DNA from: Trachythela sp. YZ-2020
Taxonomy: Eukaryota > Cnidaria > Anthozoa > Malacalcyonacea > Clavulariidae
Reading direction: 5' to 3'
DNA: 64,000 bases
Assembly: GCA_016169945.1 (NCBI GenBank)
Contig: JADLSH010000020.1
Location: forward strand, 558,001 to 622,000
Positions 35,401 to 47,400 of the stretch are shown here, one piece after another. The notes beneath the pieces were generated by a model. The model searched no databases. It worked only from the letters and a program-made list of their open reading frames with translations, and was not told where the DNA came from. A program made the translations under genes and the position numbers. Position 1 is the stretch's first letter, and the number at the start of each line of letters is the position of its first letter.

Positions 35401-38400
35401 GTTCTACGGATCTAGGGTTCTGTTTCATGTTAACATTATTTCTTTTATAAATCGTACAGCAGATATTATTTAATTGCATAAGAGTGCAGTTTTGTGGAAT
35501 AGCATATACCAGTTAAAATTACTACAGCACTGCAGTCGCTTGCTAAGTTTAAATCTCTTATTAGTAGAATAGTAATAAGGATTTTATCAGGTATAAAGCA
35601 ACTTCACGTGACCTACAATGGCGACATGATTTGCCACAAAGCTTATGAATTATTAATGAGTTTTTGAAGAACTATGAATAGGATTAAAATAACAGGCACA
35701 TGTTCATGGAGTTTGAAACTGTTAGCACAATGAATCAGTAACGCTTTTGGACGTTAAGACTGATCTACAGCAGCTCTTCGAACACATATGTGCCTAAGAC
35801 GAAGAACACAAACCACAGATAGACCAGCTCTACGATAAATATCCATTTTAGAATTTAGTTTCTGATTTTTAGCAGCTTCGTTTTTGCAAGCTGTCCATTT
35901 TATTTTGGAGTAGAAACATTAAACAAATCAGGAAAATATGTCAAAACAACCCAGGAGATTGGCTCTCTCAGAATAACCATCGGTTCGGTTAGTTCACAAA
36001 TGCAATATTGTAATACAAACGATCAAACACAAGTTTACAACAGTAATGATTACCAAACCATTGATTTAGTAAACCAAGTAAGCAAACCTTGCTTGAAAAC
36101 TTAAGCTGAAAGTTCTTTCCTCCTGTAGTAACACTGAAATAGGAAAGGATGATCCTTACTGGACCTCTAGGGAGAACAGTTTAGAACTGATAAAGCTATC
36201 CAGTATAAATACAGTTGTTTTAGTTAAGGGCCTTCCTATAGGAACAGTTGAAACCAGAAGGGATGGTCGTTACAGGACTTCTAGGGAGAAAAGTTTAGAA
36301 CTAATAAAGCTATCCAAGAGAAACACGACAAACTACAAACAAAGTTTACACAGACTACCTTGGTTCACATTTTGTGCCTTCCAATGGTGGAGTGGAGCGA
36401 TGTCTACAGGTGTGGCGTGCCAGATTCATGACAGTACTGAATTTTGCAGTTACTCTAAAACGACAGATGGCTGAAAAATTAACACAAATTGAATAGGGTG
36501 TTGGTGACAGAGTGGTTAGCATAGGCGGATTTTCTGGGGGGTGCGCACCGCCCAAAAATATTTTGCACCACACCTAGAGAAATTTGCACCCCTCCAAAAA
36601 AATTTAAATGCTCATTGGGATAAATGACAGTAGTGTGAGTGAAATAAAGATTTTGAACTAAGTAAGACTAAAAACAAGGATTTTGAACTAAATAAGACAA
36701 AAAATCTCAAAATTTTCTGGGGGCATCATCCCCTTACTCCCATTGCCAACTGTGCCTCCACACCCCTGCTGCAGCTTGCTCGACGGCACTACGCACCCTG
36801 TCGCTCACCCCCCAGAGAAAAATCTGAAAATCCGCCTATGGTGGTTAGTACGTATGTCTTTCACCTCTGTGAAAGAAAGTTTGATTTCTCATGCAGCATG
36901 CAGTTGTCTGATTATAATTGTGCCTCAGTGCAAGTGAGAAGAGTGCTTCTTGTACCACCTGACACCACAGGTTGTCTCCAGGTTCCATTCTGGGATGGTC
37001 CTTACTGGACAAACAAACATACATACAAACATACAAACATACATACATACATACATACATACATACATACAAACAAACAAACAAACATACATACAAACAA
37101 ACCTTAAAAGGTCCACCACAATGCCCAAAGTTTTCTCAAATTTTCTCCATACATCAAACGGCATTCATCATCTCTGGAGAAATTCTTAGCAAGATTCATA
37201 ACACTCGCTTCTTCAGTTGTATCAAAAGCGGCAGGAATGTCGTTGAGACACAATAATTTTTCACTAAATAGAAGTAAAGTGAGAAGAGTTTGTGAATGAA
37301 TTAGTAGAGATCCACTATGATCAAAAACTTTTTAAAATATGTTTAATGCAGCATGCTGATCGTGGTCAACAAGTAGTTATTAGAGTAAGAAAATAATGTA
37401 ATAGTCTTGTATTCAGTGGCAAATAAATAGAATTGAGAAATGTATTTTGCTTTCTCCTGTAAATGTGAAAATTGCTGAAGTTGACCACCATCAAATGAAA
37501 CCACCAATAAGTGGTCCATACCTGTCACTAAACCAAGTTTGAAGATTTGTTTGACTGCACAAGGACCAACTGAATGCATTTTTCCCATAGCAGTGTGCAT
37601 GATACAACCATTAGAACAACCACCCGAGTTGTGATTTAGACCAAAACTATGAAGAAATTTGAAACAATATTATTGAAGTATGATACTCATTTTAACTCTA
37701 ATTTTAACATTACTGTTCAAGTAGAAACTATTTTTTTTCTCCATATGGACATTACAAATAAATATTTATCAAGATATTTCTATGAATCCTAACTCTGACA
37801 TACCTGTTTCTTGTTTCATGAGCTGCTGTCAGGCAAGCACTTAAAACCAGCAGCGATAGCACTAGTGACTGAACAAGTCCCACTGGACATGCCACGAAGA
37901 ATTCCAGACCATTTTCATAGCAAGGTGTTCCCAGACGCAAACGTTTCTGGTTAGCAAGATAGCTTGATCAAAATGTTTGGGTCATCAGGTGTTAAACTGT
38001 GAAACTCAGGTTGCAAATAAACTGAGATACTCCACTGAACTTTCAATCTCGTTCTCTGTGATGTCTAAATCTTTCTAAATAAATAAAACAGAGCTGGAAT
38101 AATTGCTCTATGTTTAAATGGTTTCCATATATCTTAACGTCTTACCTGGTAACCAGAAATAATCATGACATAACTTTGATACTTCCAATAGAGTCCTCTT
38201 GCATGACTGCATTCAACTACAGAATATCGTGCACTGATAATGAGTAAAGACTCAGCACATACTAATCTAACTTTATTTATACTGGATAGTTGTTCTAAAC
38301 GGTTCTTCCTAGAGGTCCAGTAAGGACCATCCCTTATTGATCCAGTGTTACTACAGGAGGAAACCTAAACTGAACTAACTTTATTTATACTGGATAGCTC

Positions 38401-41400
38401 TATCAGTTCTAAACTGTTCTTCCTAGAGGTCCAGTAAGGGTCATTCCTTATTTATCCAACGTGAAAAACACAATGAGAACTTCGACGTTTCGAGCGAAGG
38501 GCCTAACTAACTTCCAGACGAAGGGCCTTTGCTCGAAACGTCGAAGTTCTCATTGTATTTTTCAGGTAGTTTTACACAACAGTCAACCGCCTTATTAATC
38601 CAGTATTACTACAGGAGGAAATCTAAACTAACTTTATTTATACTGGATAGCTCTATCAGTTCTAAACTGTTCTTCCTAGAAGTCCAGTAAGAGTCATCTC
38701 TTATTGATCCAGTGTTACTACAGGAGGAAACCTAAACTAAACTAACTTTATTTATACTGGATAGCTCTATCAGTTCTAAACTGTTCTTCCTAGAGGTCCA
38801 GTAAGGGTTGTTCCTTATTTATCCAGTATTACTACAGGAGGAAATCTAAACTAAACTAACTTTATTTATACTGGACATCAGTAAACAACTATCACTTACC
38901 GACTTGTTGGAATGTGCTGTTCTCGTGTTTCAGTCTTGTTACAACATGGTGCAAGCTTTCATTTAAACCATGGACTGTCATCACACGACTGTCTGTAATA
39001 ATGGCACCAGACTAGAGAGAAATTGACAAAAGAAATAAAATTAGTACCACTTAAGTAAACACTGTTGTGCAGTAGAGGATTGTCAACCTGTAGTATCTAC
39101 CGTTATCGACCGTTATCTACCGTTATCTACCGTCATCTACCGTCATCTACCGTCATCTACCGTCATCTATTATTCTCTTCATTATATGCAATAGTCTTGT
39201 ATATGGTGACTTGAGAGATGCACTACAACTTTTTTGCTGGGAGGTTCGGCAGTTGAGCTCAGTAAAGAGGAATGAACATGTGGGATTATAGGCGGGCTCG
39301 GCCGGAAGGGCGGGTTAAGACTGATGCCCAACTGCTGAAAGGTGAAGAAGTCGAGAAACAGGTAATAAAGTAGGCGGAAATACGCTTACAAGGGGTATCT
39401 ATACAAGAAAATATACTAGAAAATATAAAAGTATATGTACAAATATCAGGACAGCACCGGTAAAAATATTGTTCTGCTGTTGTATGGCATGCAAACGTGT
39501 ACTGGCACAGGCAAGAATGATAGTGACACGTGAATCCGAGCAAGGTTTAAGCCTGGTTCACACTTGTCGCCATTCATCGGCGATCTATTGTATTATTCTC
39601 CGACAGACAAAGCATTTTACACAATGATGATCACAGATGGAATGGAAATCCTGATTCTACGACCCAAGTGGGTTATATAAAAATTGTCATCGGGAAATCG
39701 ACTGATCAGCGAGCTATATGAACTATACAATTTTAAATCTGCCTCTGTATAAAGGGGCAACGACCAAGATGTTTACATGCCTTCGTAGCAAAGGCAAAAT
39801 ACTCAGGACCACATTGTTAACCTGCCTTCGTAGCAAAGGAACAATCTAAAACATGCATTAAACTAAACATGCATTAAACAAGCAATTTCAATGAGACATG
39901 CTGTTTTCAAGCCAGAAGAATTTTGTATGAATATATTAAACATGTAATTAAGCGAATTTGCATTATTGTGGATAATGGTAACTAAGCGTGAAACAATAGT
40001 ATCTAGGCGAGGTCGCCGTCGCCTTTACAGTTTTAAAAAATGCGACATGCAGCTAAAGACCAAAGAAATTCAAAATATACTGTTAGAAACTTGAGGATGG
40101 GCAGTAAAAAACGGGCAAAATCCGGCTTTTATCTGTTTTGGAGAAGGGCAATTCTCCAACAAAGTTCATCAACCAAATGCCGTTTCTTTTATATAAAAAT
40201 TACAAAACAATCCACTCGTGAAATTGCCGCATAACATGCACGTAGTTTAATTTAAAAAATATCTGACTGTGACCACAATATGTGTAAACGGTGAGACAGA
40301 ACTGCATGTATTAAGTAATTGATAACCTCATTGCAGTAAGAAAACTCAGTGATCATATATACCTGAATCCTTGCTTCCTTTGATGCGCCGATTCAAGCAG
40401 CTGAATTGGGCAGGATGGGAGCACGGCGTTATACTACGACGTTTAAAATAAGGACATTGCACTCCCTCCGTTTAGGTCTAGTTTGGTAAAACATACGAGC
40501 AAGGAGATAGCTGAAAGGCTTTTCAAGAGGCATTACTATTAGCCGTTGGATTTAGCGACCTTAAATTGTAGACGGTGTATAAATTTTGTATTGTCGATGA
40601 ATTGCAGCAACGGCGATGATTGCTCGAGCAACAAAATTCAAACTAGCACAAATCATAGTTGCGGTCTTGAATATCTTCTTGTCGTTGGCTAAAACATCTT
40701 TCGTCTTTCGATTTTTGAACGAGAAACGAAGGTGTTTCTCGTTCGACGTTCACGCAGTGAATGATTCAATGATATGTTGGTTCTTTATATGTAGCCCCAC
40801 ACGAGGTCTGTGATTATACAGTATAAAGGGTGTGTAAAAAATTATCCTATTGACTTTTAATTAACTTCTCCGTGCATAAAATTCGATTCAATTGTGTTTA
40901 CGCACCCATGGGTTCAGTATAGTATACTCAGGCATTCAAATTATAACAATAAGGTGAATTTCTAAAGGTCTCAGGGTTTTTTTATACACCCTGTATAGGG
41001 TTATTACATGATTGAGAAGGTTTTCACAAAAGACTAATAAAAAGCATTCAATGTACGTTCATAAAGACAATGGGTATTGTTGTGCCTAGAGAAAACCAAT
41101 GCTCTTATTTGTAGGAAAAAAAGGATTGTATAATTTATGCATGATACTTGACTCAATTTGCAGGCGGAGGTATGCAGTCTCTGAGTACTCTCTAGTTAAT
41201 TAATTATGACATCCATGTTCAAGGAAGCATTCTGTATTTCAAGGTTTTCCACAACATCTGATGAGTTCAACACCTTCGTTATGTTTGTGGTAAGTAGGAA
41301 ACTTCCTTTTTCTTGTCGCAGTGCAAACCTCGACTTCAGTTTGACTATACTAATATATAGCCCTGTTTAGTAGTGTTTACACTAAGGACTGACATAATAG

Positions 41401-44400
41401 TCGAACACATGCACAAGCTCAGCTCGCAGGAAATGTTAACCGCAATATCCCTCGTCTTTGTGCATAAACAACAAAAATGAAGGAACTTTTGCGTAAGGAA
41501 TATGTGGAAGTCGACTTGAAGCAAACCTACCTAGGACCAGTGAACTCTACATAAACTGGAACGCTAACTCCAATTATCAAGTCCTGTGATTGGATGAATC
41601 CAATTTGAAACTAAGAGCGGGAACCGCGCGAGAAAAATGCACTTTCAAAACGACTAGGGAGAGGTTCGAGGAGTAGAAAATTCCGTCAAAAGTTTGTTTT
41701 TGAGCGAAAATGAGTAAGAAAACGGTCCTTTTTTCATCCAAAGGCTTCAATTTAAAATAACTGTTCCTGGTTTTCTGGATAGTTCTCACTCTTCTACACT
41801 TCGTTACAGCAAAAATTCGAGGGATAACAGTTTTGTATACGAAAAAAGGCAAATGTATGAACGTGCCGAAGCAAACTTGGCTCTTCAACTTCGAAAAAAG
41901 CTACTTTATAAGATTTCGACAGTACCAAAACTTGTTTTGTACCAGAGTCCAAGTATTGAAGTCTATTTTCAGCTTTTACTCGTTGCTCTAACTGCTGTAG
42001 AACGTGGTTAAATCCATGTCGGTGTATTTTTCGACTCCGTACGTACATGGCAGCCATCATGAGTGGCGTCAAAGATGGCGGCCAAGTTGTCGTTCCAGTC
42101 CCCTTAGAGTTCATTGCCTAGGACTGACTTTAGAACTGAGTTTGAGACCTCTTGTGCTGGGTCTGAAATGATGGTCTTAAGTCGGTCCTAAGTCAGGTAT
42201 AGGTTTCTAGTGTAAACATGGCTTACTCCAGGTGCATGATTACTCCAGATCGATCCAAGTCGTTGTCTCAACTCTACTGCTATAAGCAACAACTAATGCA
42301 ATGTTAAAAGCGGCAATTATTTAAACCTTCAGAAATGTACTTCTTTAGTCTGTCTAAACGCACGTTTATTTGCATCCAGCATTACCAGGGCTAGCATTGC
42401 CACGATGTGTTATCGTGGATAACACATTCGGTAACAAAGATTTTACTCCTAAAAATGTCGTGTAGTTTGTTTATATCTTTCTCGTTTAGCCATTTGGACA
42501 GTGAATGGAACAAAGAGATAAACAGCTCCGGTTACTTTTGTCCACAGGTAAAATATATTTTATTCTCTGAAGAGTATATTGGGAAACGAGTTTACGTGGA
42601 ATCATGACATCAATACGTTGCTGATTTTGTTTTTATTTTACTCAAGTAAAAAATTATAAAACTAGAGGGCATTCAGAGATTAAGCCATGTTTTTAAGGCT
42701 AGCATATTAAGCCAAGTTTTGACCCATTGCCTTGTTTACGTTTCCTGGCAGGCAAAAGCTTTTTAAAGCTCCCAAAAGATCCCAAGAGAGCTTTGTTATT
42801 GTGATATGCATTGTTGAATTACAATAGAGAAATTATCTTTTGTATATTCCGAATTTTCCCGGGAGCAATATGAAAAGAAGTCAAGCAGTCTATCATGCAT
42901 AAATTATACATGTACTAATTAGACAATTCAGTTCTGCTCAGCCGGTAAAGGAAAACAAACTTTTGTAAATTGAAACCCAAATTTTCATTCAAACCCAGGT
43001 GAAAAAAATGTGTACGCAAAATGTCACTTGATCATTATCAGCTGATGTTTTTGGTATAGTGCGGAAAGGGATCTTATCCCTCCCATTTTTTTAAACCATC
43101 CCTCCTTTTTACCAAAGCCCCCTCCCCTTTTAAAGAACCTTACAACCACCCCCTTTACTACAACTTTTTCAGGGAGCAAAATTTGACAGGTTAACGCATG
43201 AAAATGGTGCGGAATTATTGAGGCTTATGTATTATCCAAAGAAACTCCCACCAACAAAATAGTATAAATAGATTTTTGGGGCTTTATGACAGTTTTTTTG
43301 CTCAACCACCCTCCCCTTTTTACTAACCCCCCATTATTACAAAAACTTTTTTGAGATGGTTTATTCCCCCCTTAAGAAAGGGGGGGGGGTCGAACTATGT
43401 TTGATGATCGAAAAAAATTAGAATCAAATTTTATGAATAATAGGAAGAATTGTGATATATTTAATATTCATTGCGTATAGTATTGGCTTACATTGCGTTA
43501 CTTTTTCAGTGTAACAGCAAGTATTGCGAATTGCCTGTCCAATGTAAAGCTTGCGGTAAGTCTATTTTTGTGTATGCACTGCCTCGTACCCAGGCGTCTC
43601 TCCAGAGCACAGAAAAGAGCGGACGTATGTGGATTTACATGATTTACACGAAGTATTGCGATAATGGGACAAGCGCGAAGGGGCTGATGGGGAGGGCGCA
43701 CTTGAAATGCGAGACGTTTGTACTCTTCCTTTTGTACGCTCCCCAGGATGTACTCTTCCCAACAGCCCCTTCGCGCGTAGCTCATCCAGCGATACTACGA
43801 TACTTCATGTATTCATTAAATATATAGCGCCTGGATACGAGGCAGGTGTATGTACTGACTTTCAAAGTTTTGCCATAAAAAATGTACGAACCATGGAACT
43901 GTTTAATAGTTTGTCATAAGTTTTCCTGCACACTCAAAGCTAGGTTTTAAGCCAATCTATTTAATTGCTTGCGTAAAGTTTGCCGAACTTGTGCCGCCTT
44001 GTTGCTTGTGCCCCTTGATTAATGTACAAATTAAGGGCCGCCCCTAATTGTGTATCTGACCTCCCACATTCACGCTTGAACCGTCATACTGACCCCTCAA
44101 TTTACTAGCGTTTATATTTCAAGCGCTATTCTCAAAATTAGATTAGTGGCATTGGCACAAATCGTCCACAAACATCACAGAAAATTTTAAATATAGTCAA
44201 ACCTGATCCAACATCTTCTAACATCAGCCAACCTTACCGAACATAATATTTAAACAGACGCAAGAATGTTGCCTCAAACAGTGTGAATGAGAACGACCAT
44301 TTTGTGTTGTTATTTTTTCAGATCTAACACTTGTGTCCGCTCCACATCTCGCAAGATCATTTCAACATTTGTTTCCACTAGCGCAGTTCACTGAAATAAC

Positions 44401-47400
44401 CACAGATGAAGAGTCAGACCAGAAGTATGTTTTAACTAGTCCCTTTCTATTGTTTTAACCAGTCCCTTTCTATTGTTTTTGTCTGCGCGGTTTCCACAAG
44501 GCGGCAAAGAGTGTGCCAAAATTTCGTGTTTTACTTCGATTTAAAGAATAACATTATGATTTTATGAACTAATGACTTGATTAGCGATACCGTCCGTTAG
44601 AAAATACTGGAATTATCTGGAAAACTGTGTAGGACCTTCATAGAGTTTGGACGTCAATTGCCGCATTCTTGGCTTCACTTTTCCTATTGGCCGAACATTA
44701 GAAGTTCTTAAACTGGATAGAGCACCTTTTGCATTCAATGAGGCAATTTTGAAGGCAGAATATTTATGAGATTTTTAAATCTGTCAAATTATTTACCAAT
44801 CGAATGGTTAGGTGGTTTTTACTGTCAAGCAAATGTCTTTTCCAACGTAACTTGATCAATCAATCAATCAATCTTTTTAATCATCGTAAGAAAAGGTACA
44901 TACAATTACTTCTATAAGTTATATTTAAAAAGAAGTCTATTTACAAAGGTGTTTTTAAATCTATTAGTGTTAATCTTAGGATGAATACCACTTTGCTTTC
45001 TAAGGTGGTGATAGAATCTTATTCGGTAAAATCTTATTTAAAGGGTGATCTATATCCGAGATACGTTTATTGTAGAGTTTTCCATCTTCCACTTCTAAAA
45101 GTTCGCGTACATTTATACCATTGGAGACATGTCCTTTAAAACATCTATCTAATAAGTTTTGTATTACTGTAAGATCCGAATCAGATGCACCATATACCGA
45201 GAGGCCATAGGTATAATTAGGTGAAACCAAGCTGTTAAACGCCTATCTACTTCTTTCTGACCGAAGCCTTGACGGTATCACGCAACCTACAGATAAATGA
45301 GCTATCTGCTAGTCTGTTATCTGCTTGTCAACGTCTCACCTCAAAATTGTCTACTTTCTGATATACCCTGACCCTATATATACATTTTACTTTTCATTTA
45401 GGAACTGCTTTGGCTGTGAGTCACTCCTTAGTAAAAATCTGGTAAGTGCAGTTAATTTTTTTGCATATTGTATTTTAATATACCGTATGTTGCTGGTAAA
45501 TTTTCTTGTGTAAGCCCATAGTCCTATATAACATCCCTTAGCGTATAAGAACGTCGATGTTTTCATGTTTTTGCTGCCGACGCATGCAAGTTCATTCGTT
45601 ATTTGTATATAATAATGGTAAAAAAATGTGTTTACAAACAAGAAAACCATTTATCCAATTTTCTTGCGAGGGAGGCTATTCTACACCTAAACTGGAGGGC
45701 ACTCAGAGACTGCACACCTCCGCCAGCAAATTAAGTTAAGTAATCATGCATAAATTATATTTATAATTTATGCATGATTAAGTGCATTTGCATGCACTTA
45801 TCACTAATTTCACGCACTTATTTCTGTTCAGCCACAGAGGCCCAGGCTCTATTTGCCCGCGCCCGCCTGTGACTTCCTTATAACGAGGGAAGGAAGGAAA
45901 CATTGAGACCAAAATAGCCCAGACTTGGCATAAGTTACACGAAACTATCCTCGATTTTTCGCCTTTAAATGCATTTCTTTCGAGATTAATCGATATCCCC
46001 TGCAAGAATGATACCGTACAACTCTCAAAACAACGATGCTTTAATCAAATAGCTTAAATTCGCTCTAAAATCCGTGAGGGAATGACAAAATTTGGCAAAA
46101 ATATATCCGCGTGCCAGGTTTGCTGGTCAAAACCGGAAGTCGTTGAACAACTCAAAATACACTCAAACCTGATTGGACAACCAATATCAACAATAATTTC
46201 AAATTTTAAAGTTGTTTCAATAGTGTCGTGTTAACAAAAAAACAAGTTATTATACAGGGTTCCAAAAATTCTTAAAAATCCTGAAATTTCCTTACAGCTC
46301 TGCTGATAGTACTTGAAATTTGTTTAAGATACAGATAGTGAGTATAACGCAGCCTCGTCCCCAGGTTCCAACTCGGGCGCGCGAATATCGTGTGCGCAGC
46401 GCCACCCACGCGATATCCACGCGCCCGAGTTGGAGTCTGGGGACGAGACTGAGTATAACATGTAGTGCTTGCTGGTAATAGTGCACTTTTTCATGAAGAT
46501 TTGTTCAGTAATAGGTCTTTGAATTTACCGATACTAGCTTTAGTAATTAACCGCGAAATTTTTTTTAGTTTAGTTTAATGAATACAACGAATATAAACGA
46601 AAGACAATTAGTATATGTGACAGGGGTTAGAAACAGAACTCACGTCCCAATTGATATCGAACCCCTAATTAGGTCATTGCTATTAAACAGCTGTAATAAT
46701 ACTGCAGTTTTCAAGACACATGTGGTTCCTACGATTAACAAAATCAAAGCTGCAGAACAGCTACAAAGATTAAGCTACCAAAGTGTATTGTACTATTGTT
46801 ATATAAAGGTTTTGATAATAATACCAAAAATATCAAGTTACAAATAATTTTGGTTAGCGTTGGGAAGAGTTATGATAATAGTTAGGATAAGTCAGGGATT
46901 AATGTTAGCGTTGTGTGGTTTCATTAGGAATTAAAGGAACTAAAAGACACTCAGAGACAGCATGCCTCTGCCGGCAAATTAAGTCAAGTATTTATTGCCC
47001 TAATTATGCATTCAGTTCTTTTTAGCCCTGGAAAGGAAGACAAACCTTTGTAGATTTTTCATCCAATTTTCATCCTTTTTGAGCCAAAATTGAATATATC
47101 AATTTGTCCGGGGCCATTGACTCCACAATCGTATTAAATATTTGATATTTTTTTGAATTATCGTGCTTGCAGACAAACAAACATACACACACACACACAA
47201 AACAAACCCAGGTATAAGAACAGTCTCCTGGCGGAGTTAATAAGCTAACCTTGGTTAGGTAGTAATAAGGATACGTAGAGTTTATTTGGACTAGAGTTAG
47301 AATAGAGTATAAAGTTTATCTTCAGTGGAATTGCAGGGCCACAGGTTTTAATTCCTGCCAGATAGAGGGTAGCCTCGTACCCAGGCGCATTAACGTGCTA

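Larger units (their letters stand above)
22260..36344. mobile_element. 14-kb block bounded by ~350-bp inverted repeats
   Basis: Left repeat 22260-22611 (352 bp) and right repeat 35995-36344 (350 bp) are reverse complements with few differences. Shared words include CACAAATGCAATATT, AAACCATTGATTTAGTAAAC and AAGCAAACCTTGCTTGAAAA. Inside lie at least eight fragments of one protein module, other unknown exons and a whole non-LTR retrotransposon. No target-site duplication was found at the outer borders and no transposase was recognised. It may be a large decayed DNA transposon or a rearranged gene cluster. Confidence 0.55.

Noticed and set aside
36838..37256. Frames rich in YIHT or CMYV repeats
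   Set aside because: They cross the ACAT/ACAA microsatellite and a SINE tail.
38268..38880. SINE-like array considered as a tandem exon array of a host gene
   Set aside because: Units lack splice sites and carry stops; copies are dispersed. Only the related exon at 22117-22382 has borders.
41577..41888. Second minus-strand frame of 103 residues
   Set aside because: Overlaps the better frame 41794-42114, has no recognisable content and no splice context.
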